Origin: Mycogone perniciosa
Taxonomy: Eukaryota; Ascomycota; Sordariomycetes; Hypocreales; Hypocreaceae
Reading direction: 5' to 3'
Assembly (NCBI GenBank): GCA_025331125.1
Contig: JAOALB010000046.1
Location: 186,001 to 250,000, forward strand
Length of the DNA: 64,000 nt
Shown here: piece by piece, positions 12,601-25,500 of the stretch
Layout of the letters: each line of letters begins with the position of its first letter
Position numbering within the stretch: the stretch's first letter is position 1
Notes under the pieces: generated by a model
Told to the model about the DNA's origin: nothing
Databases searched by the model: none
Seen by the model: only the letters and a program-made list of their open reading frames with translations
Program-made: the position numbers and the translations under genes

Positions 12601-13120
12601 GTGGGATATCTTACTTGTCCGTCGCACTAAGATAATCAGGAGCATCCGTTCTTAGAATGTCGTTGATCCTCTGCAGCCAACCTGGATAGCCGCCCCCGGA
12701 CACTTCAGCGTTGATGTATGGACCTGGACGGGCCAGTAAATAGATACCCGCCTTCGTAGCAGCTTCGAAAAAGGAGTCTATATCAAAGATTCCACCGTCA
12801 CGAAACTCGCCCGGCTTGCCCTCAAGAAGCGCCCAGTCAACATAGAAGGACACCATGTTGAAGCCGAGTGCCTTAATTTTCTCGAAAATATCCGGATAGA
12901 GAGATGGCACCGGAAGACGGAAGGGGTGGACCTCGCCGGAGAATAGCATGACACGCTCACCACGGATGAAGAGGGAATGCTCGTCCCAAGTAACCAAATC
13001 TTGGAGCAATTCGCGCTTCGAATCTTGGTGAATAACGCTCATCGGTCGGCCGCCAGTGCCAAAGGCATTGCTGCCAATTGACAGCGCAAACACTGTAGAA
13101 ATCAAGACTGTTGGTTTCAT
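9643..13120 (-). CDS. lacA: secreted beta-galactosidase, glycoside hydrolase family 35, 1017 aa
   Basis: Hydrolyses terminal beta-galactosyl residues, for example in lactose and plant galactans, outside the cell. Eight exons: 12615-13120, 12291-12540, 12208-12240, 12056-12151, 11860-11994, 11730-11798, 11057-11669 and 9643-10994. They sum to 3054 bases, and exon 3 is only 33 bp. The N terminus MKPTVLISTVFALSIGSNA is a signal peptide. The acid/base Glu is E197 in QPENEYS and the nucleophile is E295 in LIEFQGGSFDPFGG, the last codon of exon 4; both spacings match characterised fungal family members. The TFGGTNWGNLGHPGG motif follows, then the beta-rich C-terminal domains. Length is normal for fungal LacA enzymes (about 1000-1020). 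It is divergent from the Mid2-like gene. It looks intact; the symbol is by family. Confidence 0.95.
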
Positions 13121-15839
13121 GATAGTCGGGTGCTTCTCATTGGGGAGAGATCAACAAGATGCTCAATCCATAGTAAGCCAGCAAAGCGAAGGGAACAGCA
13201 CTGCGGAGCAAGCAGGCTTTTTAACGCTCCCCGGCCCGGCCCCATCTTCGCTGCCAATTACACCGAAAGGTGTTTTCTGAGGTTTCACTGCATGTTCTCG
13301 GGTTACTTTCGATGGCAATGTTAGGTAATCCCGTCAGTTCTCTTGAAGCAAACGTCGGCTGTCGATCTCCATCTGAGCATCTCGGGTTGGACGAGATGGG
13401 GTTCAGATCGGACGATGCGGGGTTGAGTGAAACGCAAGGTTCCCTTTCATTGGAGCGCGTACTCCGTGCCGGCCAAGACGTTGTGTTGAAGCATGGATTT
13501 CTTCAAAAGCTGCGGATCGCAGCTCTTTGTGGCTTGGTCAGCGACGAAGTGCCTCGGGGAAATATCCTGATATCTTCGATTGCCGATATACGTATCTATG
13601 TATAAGCACCCCGGATTAGGTAGTACTACGGATTCTGACCATTTTGCCTTTTGTTGTGATGATCTGTAATCGACCTCGCGGTTTAAATCTGTTTGTGAGG
13701 CAAAGCAAACAGGGCGATCTTATTACTTGTACTAGCTGATGGTAAGTTTAGATGCAGCTGTGCCCCGCATCTAGCCCGAACATCGTTCCATTATTATTAT
13801 AGCCTCACTTTTAATACGCCTCTGCGAAGTACTTCGTACCTTCATAGATATCCTTGATATGCTCTAAAAAGTACATGATACTTCAAATACAAACTTCCAA
13901 ATACCTACTGGAATCTTTCCCGCCTCTTTTACCCGCTATGTAGATAGGAGAAATCTGGAAACTGTCCGTCTATAGAGTAGCGGGTGGTCCACATATTCCC
14001 CCCTAACCCGCATGACGATGACCATGAAAGAAATGTTTCAAGAAAATATGACAACAATCACGTTATATGGCTGAAGGGTTGTCGATCGTTGCGAACTGGG
14101 TGGTCAACCTGGTGTCGGATGCACACGAGTAGACGAAACGTTGCCATCTTAGTGAGTCACGGCGGTGTTCAAATGCCGAATGCTACGGTAAAGCCGCCGC
14201 CTTGCTTCGCAGGGAGGACAGTGTGCAATAAAGCGTCGTCATGCATATCAACGAGGAGTTGATTAGAATGGGCGACAAAGAACCAACATTTGAAGTCTAA
14301 CAATATATGAAGATGATCATGCGCTACTTATAGACTGAGGAAAATAAAATATGTTTCTCTGGGTTGACTGTACGAAGTACTTGATCCTTGTATGCTGATT
14401 TTGACCAGACGTGGCGTTTTTTCGCGGCGAATAGAGACAACAGAGGGTAACACGTAGTCTGGGCGGGCCGATGCGGGCGGTTTGAAGTTTATCGTACTTC
14501 GTACAACAACTCAATTGACCAATCCTTCTGTACCTGCATGAGTTTTCTGCAGCCTCATGAACCAAATTTTTCAGGCTTGGCAGATTCAAAAGGTCACGCT
14601 TCCAGAACAAGCATGGCATGTCGGGGAATGGACGAACTGCGAGCTTGGCTGGCAATCTGCATTACTAGCATGTAAATAAGTGTGTCCTGTGATGCTGAAG
14701 GCGAACTGTGTGTGCGTGGCCCTCTCTGCAGGGAGCGTCATTGTCCACCAATGGTTGGCTTTCTGTTGGGGTGTCGTGACACTGTCTGTCTGTCTGGTGG
14801 CCGCCGAAACCACGAGTGTGTCTATTTATAGCCTCTCAAGGCTCAAGAATTCCAAACCATACTACTAGTAGTAGTAGTGGTGGTGGTTGTAATACTACTC
14901 GTATCTTAGCACGACTGGTCTTGAGCGGGGATATGTACGGAGTACGGAGTAGCGGAGCATGAATCTCACGGCTCTCTTCGGAAGGAGGCTGGAGGCCTGT
15001 TATCTGTGGATTTCCAAAGTCCTACGGAGTACGTACGACATCCCTAGAATGCAGTCCTGCAGTCCTGCGTCTGTGCTATCCGTGAGGTATGAACAGAACG
15101 CAGCTCAAAGGAGGAGGAAAATAACCAAACAAAAATGAAACAAGAATTCGCTTCGCGTCCTTTATCGGCGAACTGCACTGTGCATTTCCCCTGATCCACA
15201 AGGACTGCAGCAGTTGTGGCGGGGGCGCAGGGCTTTCTGCGGGTGATTCAGTGCACAAGGGTTCGGGATTTTGGGCTGCCCGCGTACAGTACCAGAAAGA
15301 TCACAACACTGTCTACCAGATGACGTGTTGAATGAGATGGGGTGTCTCGACTCCTCTCGCGCAACAGTAAAATACGGGCCTCTCGCCATTCCTTTGTTCG
15401 CAAACCCCGGCACCCCATAAAACACATTCGTTGTAGCAGTGTCCGCTCCTCGTGGTCATTCCTGTTTCTGTCCTTCGTTTCGATCCTCTGCTTCTCAACT
15501 GGACATTTCTAGCCATATTTCGTTCCCGTTCCTAGAACCTATTACCACCAAGGCTATCTGTTCTGTCGCACATCTATCTCCTTTGCCGACAAGTTGGACC
15601 ACCCACCCATCCGCTCGCTTCTCAGTTCCGTCAATCGCTCATCGCTCGCCGCATCTCCCGACGATCGATTCTCCCGCAACTCGTGGTCGTGACAACAAAG
15701 AGGGGAGCCCAAGCTTCCCGTTTGTTTGCCTCCCAGCATCGACCCGATTAATCTTTGTCGACGTCGAAGGCCGTCTACGAGCCCGATTATCGACTCTCCG
15801 ATATCTTGACATCCTTTATCGCCTCGCAACACATGCACT
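13121..15839. other. 2.7-kb divergent intergenic region
   Basis: Separates the beta-galactosidase and Mid2-like starts. It holds TACGGAGTA copies at 14936-14951 (overlapping pair) and 15023-15031, TACGAAGTA copies at 13830, 14371 and 14495, an AGT/GGT triplet run near 14867-14890, and a pyrimidine-rich, ATG-poor stretch from about 15440 to 15839 that fits a long leader for the downstream gene. No gene supported. Confidence 0.6.
14936..14951. repeat. overlapping pair of TACGGAGTA 9-mers
   Basis: Two direct copies share two bases (14936-14944 and 14943-14951), giving TACGGAGTACGGAGTA. One of the densest sites of the dispersed intergenic 9-mer. Confidence 0.9.
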
Positions 15840-16739
15840 ATGTATTCCTCACGGCTTGTTCAACTGCTCATCTTGGCAGTTGCCGCCCTCTGTATGGCAC
15901 AGGGGACGTGGTTCAAGTCGCCTAGGATCAACCTTCGTGCTCTGGCTCAAAGAGCAGACGACATCGGCACCCGTTTACCCTCCATCGTGCCTGGTTCGCC
16001 GTCTCCAAGTCGAAGCTCCAACTCAGAGGCCTCTTCAACTCCTACGCCTACAAACTCGCCCTCATCCCCTCCAACCACCAAGAGCACCGACACGCCGCCA
16101 CCATCGCAAACTACCCCTGAAAACTCACAAACATCAACCACGCCTCCGGCGCCAACCACACCGACTCCAGACAACTCACACAGTACCACCAGCACTCCTT
16201 CTAACCCCAACAACACAACACCTAGCCCCTCCCCGACTGGTAATAACGGTGGCAATAACGATGGCAATAACGGTGGCAGCAACGGTGGCAGCAACGGTGG
16301 TGGCAACTCAGCTCATCCCCCCGGGACTCCTGTTGTGTCAACCGAAACCCGAGTCGTCACCTTCACAAACAGTGATGGCTCCAAGACAACACAGACTACC
16401 ACCGCCGTGACCACATCAACTCCTGAACTGAACGGTGGCGACCCCTCCCCCAACGACTCTGGTATGTCAACTAAGACTCGTAACACCATTATTGGCGTCG
16501 TCGTCGGTGTTGGTGGCGCCTTTGTTCTTGGGGCTTTGGGCCTGGTTGCTTTCAGAATTTGGGGACGCAAGAAGCACGCCGAGGAGAACGATGGCCTCAT
16601 GGACTACGACGTCGATTTGAATGCCACCGAGAAGTCTGAGCGAGGTGGCTCAGCTGGTGGTCCCCAGCGCAACCCGTTCCAGTCCACATTGGAGAACTAT
16701 CATCAACCCACCCCGGTCAACGCGTCCTCCAACTTTTGA
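15840..16739 (+). CDS. Mid2-like single-pass membrane protein, 299 aa
   Basis: One exon. A signal peptide (MYSSRLVQLLILAVAALCMA) leads into a Ser/Thr/Pro-rich ectodomain (about residues 55-155) that would be heavily O-mannosylated, then a Gly/Asn repeat block (GGNNDGNNGGSNGGSNGGG). A short segment with ETRVVTFTNSDGSK precedes one transmembrane helix (about 216-240, IIGVVVGVGGAFVLGALGLV), a basic stop-transfer RIWGRKK and a 55-residue acidic and Asn-rich tail with NPFQSTLENY. This layout is that of Mid2/Wsc-type wall-stress sensors, whose tails signal to Rho1; no cysteine-rich WSC domain is present, so Mid2-like is the better label. The start is the first ATG after a long leader. Confidence 0.8.
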   Translation: MYSSRLVQLLILAVAALCMAQGTWFKSPRINLRALAQRADDIGTRLPSIVPGSPSPSRSSNSEASSTPTPTNSPSSPPTTKSTDTPPPSQTTPENSQTSTTPPAPTTPTPDNSHSTTSTPSNPNNTTPSPSPTGNNGGNNDGNNGGSNGGSNGGGNSAHPPGTPVVSTETRVVTFTNSDGSKTTQTTTAVTTSTPELNGGDPSPNDSGMSTKTRNTIIGVVVGVGGAFVLGALGLVAFRIWGRKKHAEENDGLMDYDVDLNATEKSERGGSAGGPQRNPFQSTLENYHQPTPVNASSNF

Positions 16740-19524
16740 TGTGGTGACTTCTGATAGGGCCATAGTAGTACATGGTCAGGATTAGCGCATTTTCACTCTA
16801 CTCTGTGTAGTTGCACGCGGCGTTTCGGACGATGTTTTTTGCCCCGTGGTTGGCCATGATACGGGCCTGTTTGGATTTGACGACATTTCATTTCTGGCGC
16901 TAGCCAATTCTTGGAACCAAGGGGACTACGTGGTCTGCATTAGAGGCGAAGGTGTATATCAGAAATATCCGATGGAGAACGCCGCGAGTTCTGACTGGTA
17001 GCATTACCAAACAACTCGAGCGAATCTCCTCAAACGTTTATGCGAGACTGTTTTGCAAACGGCATGGCGAGCCTTATTTTACCACTTGGCATATGGATTA
17101 AATACTCTTAATAATACAGAAAAAAGAGACCCGGCACTGATTCTTTTCTTTATGGCAAAGGGTGTCTCTTGTTTCATCTGAGCCCTCTTGTGAATGTAGT
17201 TTTGCCACTCGATTACTTTTAACTCTCAACTATCTACTCCGTATAGGTACTAAGGTATGTAAGGTTCCGGTTGTATCAATCTCTGTTTTTTGGTGCCGAT
17301 TGCTGTTTACTCACCCCTCCCTGCGTCTACTCGGGATGTGTTGATTGAAAGAGCATTCTTAGAAGAGGCGTTGCAATGAGACAATGGCAGTTCTGGACTC
17401 TGTTGAAGCGATTAAGATGTAGTTTGTGAGGACCTCGAGACTTCTTGTGGCAATGGCCATAGAGTAGTAGTACTTCATACCCTCTGAAGGACGATCTTCA
17501 AGTCTATGGTGAGACGAGTTGATCGAGAATAACGCGAGGATTATGTACATATTGCCCCGTATTAGGTAGGTTCCAAGTCGTAGATACTCACTCTTGGCTC
17601 CACAAGGGAAGCCTTCAACATTCCATCCATCGCCAAGCTGACCGAGTCGCGACCCTCCATGATTCAAAAAGATGGCCAATGAAGTTGCTCCAACTGGTCA
17701 ATGTCGGACTAGACCGAATTGGCAAACCACCGAGTCATCGCGCCACAACGCGTGGTGGCAGAGCCCAAGTTTCATGAACATTACAAGGGCAGCAGTCAGC
17801 TGTATTGGGAAAAAGCATTTGATGTCTGGACCTACCATCGGGCATAACGGAGGTGTTTATGTGCTTGGAGCAATATAAAGACTCAATTCATCGAAGATAC
17901 AGTGGTAACATAATACTATGCAGAGAGCCTAGGGGTACTACGGAGTACCACTACTGTCAAATTCCTGGTCGTGGCAGAAACCCCAGACGCCCAAGTTCAC
18001 CTCGTGGACGTGGGATGCGACCCAATCTTCTCATTAGCTCCCGAAGTTTGAGCAGACCGACCCCTGGAGCTAATTGTGCAGTGCAAAAGCCACTCCGATT
18101 CTCTTTTGTCATGCGTGGCCTGCGTCTTCTGGCCTTGAAGGGCAAAGGGCGCTGCAGATTTGCGGAGAACGACCAATGATATGGCGGTGATGGCTCACCC
18201 TTTTGTTTCTGATTATACTGCACTGCTGCGCTGCTGAGTGCTACGTTCCATATTCTTTTTTGTAAGGAAAGGTTTCACTGCGAAAAGGCTGGTGGATGAA
18301 CAAATCCTTTTCACGTGCGTCAATGCTAGTATTAGTGGTGACGTATTTGGGCGATCATTGGTCGCTTCTGCCAGAGCGCTCAGCAATGTTCTGTCCGCCC
18401 GCCGCACACGAGCATGTAATCTACCTCCTCCGTAATAAAAAATACTTCTCCGTATTCTCACTGAGATCTCCCCAGCAGGGCTAGACCGCCGGCCCATCGT
18501 CAGCAATCAATGAGATCCGTCTCGCGTTCCTTTTAGCCAGCTCAGTGGCCCCAACCAGGGAGCTACTGCAGGTTGCATTGTGATGACGCTGTTTAAGAGA
18601 TACTTTGGCCCCGAGGCTCCGGACGTGTCTGCCACCGCTAGTTGAGATCACGTCAGATGTCACTCTCCATCAAGCCAAGCCACCGACCCCTGTTGCGGGT
18701 TAGGTACCTTCACGCGTCACTGGGGCCGCTGGCGGGCCTCTTAATAAAAATTCAAGCAATGCATCTGCTGGCAGCCCAAAGCTGGTGGTGCGATGGAGTA
18801 CTCCGTACTACCTACGGAGTACTACTAAGGCAGTAGTATTATTAGTGCCGGAGCCATTGCGTCTGGAGGTACGGAGTACATGCCTACCGACAACTGAGGT
18901 TAGCTAGCAGTGACAGCTCACTGGCTGGCTGCTGGCCACGACACCACACCAATCCCAACCAACCCTTTCGTTTCGTTTCGTCTCTTCTCTCTCGCCCAGA
19001 CCAGCTCGACATCCCTCTCTTCGACAACCAGACACACAACCCTCGGCCTGTCACTTTGTGCCTCCGCCCATGTGTCCGGCTGCACCAAGCCGTCTTGCCC
19101 CTGTGTTCTGTTCCTTTGGCGCTCGTTTTGCGATGCTGTCTTTTTTCTGATCTTTTCTCACGACGCCAGAAAATTACACGCCACGTCCACCCGCCCGTCT
19201 CCATTCCACCGCCCCCCTTTTTTAATTCAACCTACTACACTACTATCATTACTACCTAATAGTGTCGGCGGTCGACAACGCGTCGCGTAGTGTTTTCTCC
19301 CGACGGCCTCTCACTTCGTCCCTGGCCATCAAGAGTCGACCAAGTAAACGGACTCGACAGGCGGAAGCGTAGAGAATCAGTTGCAGGCGACCCGTCCTTC
19401 GTCTGCGCTGATCTCGACTGGTGAGCTTCCCTCTCAGAGTTGCCCTCCTTGTCATAGCGCAACCAATATATGCGCTCTAAACCTGCCAACTCACTGACAC
19501 TTTCTCTCTCTATCCACCGAGTAG
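16740..19524. other. 2.8-kb intergenic region
   Basis: Carries the 3' side of the Mid2-like gene and the promoter and leader of the large coiled-coil gene. TACGGAGTA/TACTCCGTA copies occur at 17235, 17939, 18799, 18813 and 18870. A pyrimidine-rich tract (about 18950-19260) and a likely leader intron (GTGAGC donor near 19421, TAG acceptor at 19524) precede the first coding exon. None of the short open frames looks like a protein. Confidence 0.5.
18799..18821. repeat. inverted pair TACTCCGTA ... TACGGAGTA
   Basis: The two orientations of the dispersed 9-mer face each other across a 5-base spacer (18799-18807 and 18813-18821), so the site can form a short hairpin. A third copy follows at 18870-18878. 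Confidence 0.9.
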
Positions 19525-22500
19525 AATTTCGCTAAGACGTCGTCTCCAACCTTGTCAACGACTCCCCTTCCTCCTCCTGCTGCACCTGCACAGGACGGTC
19601 CTGAAGACTTTAGATCTGGTTCACAGACTCCGACATCTCCTGCCTTGTCGACGGCGTCTACGGCTGACGGTGAAGACGACATCGAGTCGTCACCGGCTCT
19701 TCCTCCGCTGCCAGCCCCCAAGCTATCCGAACGGGCTTCGGCGATCTTGAGGGCGTCCCCGGCTGATCTCGACGACGACAATCAGTTTGGCACTGCCAGC
19801 TGGGGATCACCTTACCCTCGCAGTGACCTCAACCTCCATCGACAGAGCTTCAGCAGCGAGGGATCCGACGACGACCCCATCCATCACTTGGATATAAGCA
19901 CACCCTTTCTTCGTCCGCCCCCGGTTCTCCCACAAACCCAACTTCAGCCGGAGCCGCAGTTGCCTGTTAGTGCCGCAGCTGCCGTCCTCGTTCATAGGGT
20001 TAGACGGCAAGCTCGAGGACTCACTGAGGGTTGGATCCGCAATCATACGGTTGCCGATCAAAGCGCGGAACCCCGTCACTGGCTTAGTGACGGAAGTAGC
20101 AGCGAGCACTCTTCATTGAGCGGCTCGGACAGCGGTTGGTTTCACGATCAGGATCCTCGGACACCAAAAGCATCCGGGGTAGTCAAGAAGAAATCTCGAT
20201 CGAAATCCCGATCACAGTCCCGACATCCTCGTGCTACATCTAGCCTCGAGACATTGAAAGCAGAAGTCCCCGCCAAGGTAAAAGTGGACAAAATGACCAC
20301 CATGTCTGCTGTTGAGACAGACTCAGCGATGGAAGATTTTGGTGCAGAGGCTCCTAAATCTAGCCCAGCTCAAAATGATTCTCCCATCATCCAAGCGTCA
20401 CCACGAAAGACGGTAGGGTTTGTCAATGGCAAGACCAAACATCACGGCACGCCCACGAAATTCACAGATAAGCCTCTGCCTAGGGAGCCACCTATAACTC
20501 CTCGAATTAAGAAGAAGGTGCCATGGAAAGGCAAGAACATCATGATATTGGTACCCCGTGATGACGAGCGCGGGCTTCCTGGAAGGGCTCCACTACCCCT
20601 TTGCCAAGATGACATTAACAGGATGTTTACATCCTGGAGGGAGCTCGGGTACAATGTCGATGGCTTTGACTTGCTGATAGAGAAATATGAATCTGCAGTC
20701 ACAAGTGACTCTCAGAGTCGTGACCCTTTCCCCAGCTTCGAAGATTTGGCACACGACCATGCTAATCGCAATTTCAAGGTGACCTTACCAGACTTGAACG
20801 GTAAGTGTCCCTGCGTTGACTTCCGAGGATTGAGCTAACGTCAAATCACAGCCTGGAAAAACTATGTCAATGAGCTGCAGGAAGCCAAATTACGTGCTCT
20901 CGGTGTCTCGTTTGGAGAAGAGGAGCCGGATCTGGCACCTTCAATATCATCTCAACCATCCCGACAACCGTCGGCACAATACCCTCCGCTTCCCTTTTCT
21001 CCTCCCATCCCCACGTCCTCTGCTTCGAGCAATCATGTGCCAGGCTTTTCATTCTCTGGGCAATTTCTCCCTAGTGGAATTTCTGTTGCTCAGAGCCCAG
21101 CGTTGCCGTCAGGCGCCTCGCCTGTCCCTTTTGGACTGCCTGGAAAATTCAATCCCAGGCAATCTATCTCATTCCCAACGAGTAATTCGCCTTTCCAGCA
21201 GGCACCTCCGGGATGGCCAAGCCAAGCTGATATTATGCATGGCTTGAACCACCATGATCCGCCTCCAATGATGAATCTTGGTGGTATTATACCCCCCCAC
21301 TCAGCCTATGGACCGGATGGCTTTCCACAAAGTGGAAGCCCGGCGTTTAATATGCACCAAAGGCACCAGTCATTGCAGTATCTACCACAACAACTTGCGA
21401 GGGCTTCGCCCCGCTTGCAGGAGGTACGGGAGGACGAAGAAGAGGAAGTGCACATTCGCAAAAGCCCTTCGAAGACGCCGGAGCCTACTCAGCGTAATGC
21501 CGCTCAACTCCAAGCTGAGATTGATGAAGCCGAATATCATTTGGAGGAGAAATTTCGACATGAATTGGAACATGAGGACTGGAATCCCCAAACGCAGGCC
21601 GAATCTATCAATCATGTGCCCTTTGCACCAACTCATACGCATCAGCCCTCTGGAGGTTTTGTATCAGTTGACCACTTCGCCAATGAGCCTAGCAAGCCTC
21701 TTGTCCTGCATCATCCACGACCTCACAGCCGTGGCCACTCCCTATCTCAAAGCTTTTTCCGGGATTCTACCGAGGCCCAAGAAGTTGTCCATGATGGTCT
21801 CCAACATTTTACACCCTTGAAGGATATTCCCGAGGCCCAACATGTCGATGAGTCTTACGAGATTCAGACCAATCCTAGTAACCTCGGCACGCCTGTTCAA
21901 AATATTGATTTTGCTGCAGCCTTTAACCAGCACCAAAAGACTCTGTCCGCCACCAGCAATCCTTGGCACGATAGTGTATCTATTGCCAGTGGCACCGCTC
22001 GGCACTCCAGTCACGGAAGCAAGCCATCTCTCTCCAAGTTCAATGTGGAGGCACCTGAGTTCAAGTTCAACCCAGCAAACTCCTTTACACCTGGACTCTT
22101 CAACTTTTCGGGTAATAGCTTCCAACCTGCAGCCTTCCAGGCTGCCCCTGAATATGTGGAGCCACCTTCTTTCAATCATGCTTCTCAGTTCTCGTCATCC
22201 AAAATCAATGTCAACGCTCCAACCTTTTCTCCCGGCCAGGGCGAATTCAGCTTCTCTGCATCTGGTCCCAAGTTCCGGCCTGATGCTCCTTCATTTACTC
22301 CATTCCAGCCACAGTCCACCTCCGCTGCAAGCCCAGTAGCACCTGGCGATAAGGACTTGTCCAGGCGAACGGACTCCATCTTTGGCAACATTCAAATTGA
22401 TCCTGAAGAGCTTGCGAAGGCTGCCAAGAAGACTAAGGCTCTTCCAAGTATGAGACCGTCTAGTAGATCGTCTACAAAATCTGCCAAGTTCGATAGTGGG

Positions 22501-25500
22501 ACGTCTGCTCACGGTGACGAAGAGGACAGACATGTTACTGAAGAGTCTAGGGTCAAGCAAGCCAAGAGTGCTGCTCCAGAAGGTGATGATGTGCCTCTCT
22601 TTACTGAGCGACCTGATGACTCCATGGTGGACATTGATGCAACTGCGGTGGAGCATTCGGTGAAGGAAGCCGAGAGCGTTGCTGAAGATGTGTCTATTGA
22701 AGGGGATCATGCAGCACCTGCTGATACTTCAATGTCATCTATTGCCACATCCGATCAAATCGACACTAAGGCGACGACTGCTGCTTCATCTGAAACATCG
22801 CAGACTGCGAACAAATGGGCTTCACTTGAGTCGAGTTTACACGAGCCCCCATCAGATACGACTCCCGCATTTATCCCTGAGACCACATCTCTTGATGATA
22901 ACGAGGAATCGTCAACAAATGTTGAGTCGACCCAAGCTTCCCCTGCCCCTGTCTCTGAGGTGCTTGAGTCAGGTCCAGTCTCTGCCAGGCCTGAACTAAC
23001 CCCCAAGGGTCTTGCCTCTTCTCGTTTCGCGCCGTCACCATCCAAATCTAAGGGTTTGGCTGCATCTCGGTTCGCACGGACACCTTCTCCAGTCCTTACT
23101 GGCAAGGATCTTATTGTCGAATCGGTAGAACGTGAAACCGAATCTGAGCCTGCGCGCCTGGAATCTGGTGAGGAGCATGAACCCACGTTTGAGGAAATTG
23201 ATGCAGTCATGCAACAAATGCAAAATGATCACTTCATGGGAATTAACAAGGCCGCGGAATCCTTTAAGTGGCCCCATCCAGCCGTGGAGAAAGAGCAAAC
23301 TCCATCAGATGATCTCCAGCCTCCTTCTGACCTCCTGCGTGACGGAAGAAGTCTCACGCCCCGCCAATACGATGATTCCCACGATGTGGCTGCCCAGCCC
23401 ATGCTGAGCACCGAACTGGAGGATCCTTTCGTCGACCCACCTTTGAGTTCAAGGTACCTTGGGCGAGGCAATGAGTTTGATGAGGGCGAGCTGGATAGTG
23501 AAGTTGCAAGTGATTGGGAAGGCGCCTTCTCTGAGGATGAACACTCGAAACTTCAGAGTCGGGCCCAGTTTTTCGACGCTCGCGTCAACGAGGTTGTCGG
23601 TGGTCTGTTGGCGTCTAGACTTGAGCCTCTGGAGAAGACTCTCTTCTCTATTCATCATACTCTGGCAACTAAATCAAAACGTGCTCTCTCTTCTCGACGT
23701 GAGGTGCGCAGTGTTTCGGCAGAGATCCAGGAGAGCGATGCTGATGATGAGGATGAGGAGCAGCCTCTCCACCGTTCCATGAGCCCCAAGCGGGATCGCA
23801 AAATGGAGCAGATTCGTCTCGCTGTTACCGAAGCTCTTGTTGCCCAGCAACGTAACCAAATTGCACATCATGTGGCTACTGAGGACGTTTTCTCTAAGGA
23901 CGAAAGTGTACTCAAGTCACTTGAGGAAATCAAAGAGCAACTGGCTGCCACTATTAAATCCACGTTGCGTGATGAGCAACTTAACAACACTATCGAAGAA
24001 GCTAAACCTCACGATGAGCTTGCTGCTAAGGTGCTTGAGCTTCAGGCTAAGGCTATGGATCTAGAGCAACGACTTCACTTCGAGCAAGACAAAGTCGAGA
24101 AAGAAGTTGCTGAGCGTAGGGCTGCTGAGGATGCTGCAGCTGAGCTGAATCGGAAGCTTCAAGCAGCCGAGACTAGAGTTGAGGTTGAAATTATCAACAG
24201 AAGTGTGTTTGATCAGCGTGTGGCTGATCTTGAGGAGCGATTGAGACACCAGGAAGATCATAATGAGGAAGAAGTCAAATCTCGCCGTGCTGCAGAGGAT
24301 AGACTTTCCGAAGTTCAACGTTCGCTCCAAATCGTGACTGAGGAGGAGACGCGCCTACGTGACGTTCTGGAAGAGAGGGATCAACGGGTCAAGTCACTGG
24401 AGCAGTCTGGCGGCAAAACAGCTCTGCGAATGGCCACTCTTGAGGCAGCACGGAATAACTGGACTCAGAATCAGACCGAGATGACAAATCGGGTTAGTGC
24501 TCTGGAAGCTGATCTCCGTAATGTTCGTCAGGATAACCATAATTGGCGAGCGGAAGCTGAGCGAGCAGATGAAGCTGCTCGTCGTAGCAATGGCGAGCTT
24601 GCCCATGTTGTGGAAGAGAACAAGCGTCTTCACAAGTCGCTCAACAATGTTGCCACACAACTTGAGGAGAACGAGCGCCTACGTGAATCATGGCGGTCCA
24701 AGTTCATGTCCTTGCAAGAGGATATGGGCCTAGCTGCCCGCGAGGTCGCCGAGGAGAATGCTCGACGTATCAAAAAGGACCAGGCTATGCTGGCAAGACA
24801 AGAAGTTTTGGAAGCTAGACTGCAGGCCGAAGCGAAGACGAGGGAGCGACTGGAAGTGGAAATGGAGCGCCTTCAGGAAAACGAAAGGTCTGGTATGCGA
24901 GCAGTTAATGAATGCAACCGCCTCGAGAGCCTGTTGTCTGAATTACGTACCGAGAACTTCAAGCTTCAGCAGGCAGCCTCTCGGTATCAGCGTGAATTTG
25001 AAGAGGCAAGAGAATCTGGCGCTAGCGAAGTCAAGAGGACACGCATGGCACTGCAGACCGAAGTTGATGCTGCAAATAACCAAGTTAACGTCATTCGTGA
25101 GGAGTATGAGGAGCAGAACTCCAAGTTACGTTCTGAGATCGATAACCTGAAGCTTGAAATCGATACGGCAAAGGCTCAAAATGAAATGCTACTCGAGGAT
25201 GCTCACTCCAGCAAGGCTACTGAGCTCGAGGAGCTCAACCGCAAGCACCAGAATGAACTCGAAGATATGCAGACCCGATACGAACGACAAGTCAACAATG
25301 CGATCGAGGATGGGCAGCGTACAGAACAGCATCTCTTAGAACGTTTGAGCTTGTCTACTTCTAAGACCGAGCATCTTCAGGACCGCATTCTGCATCTCGA
25401 AGAGAAGCTGGAAATTACCAAGCAGGCAGCGGCAGCAGCAGCCCAAGCAGCCAAGTCAGTGGGCATTGATTCTGCATCGGTTGCCTCTAGCGTTCAAACC

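Noticed and set aside
15439..16410. 323-residue plus-strand open frame overlapping the Mid2-like gene
   Set aside because: It overlaps the Mid2-like exon in another frame. Its Pro/Arg/His-rich end is the shadow of the Ser/Thr repeat coding, and the signal peptide and membrane helix are in the other frame.
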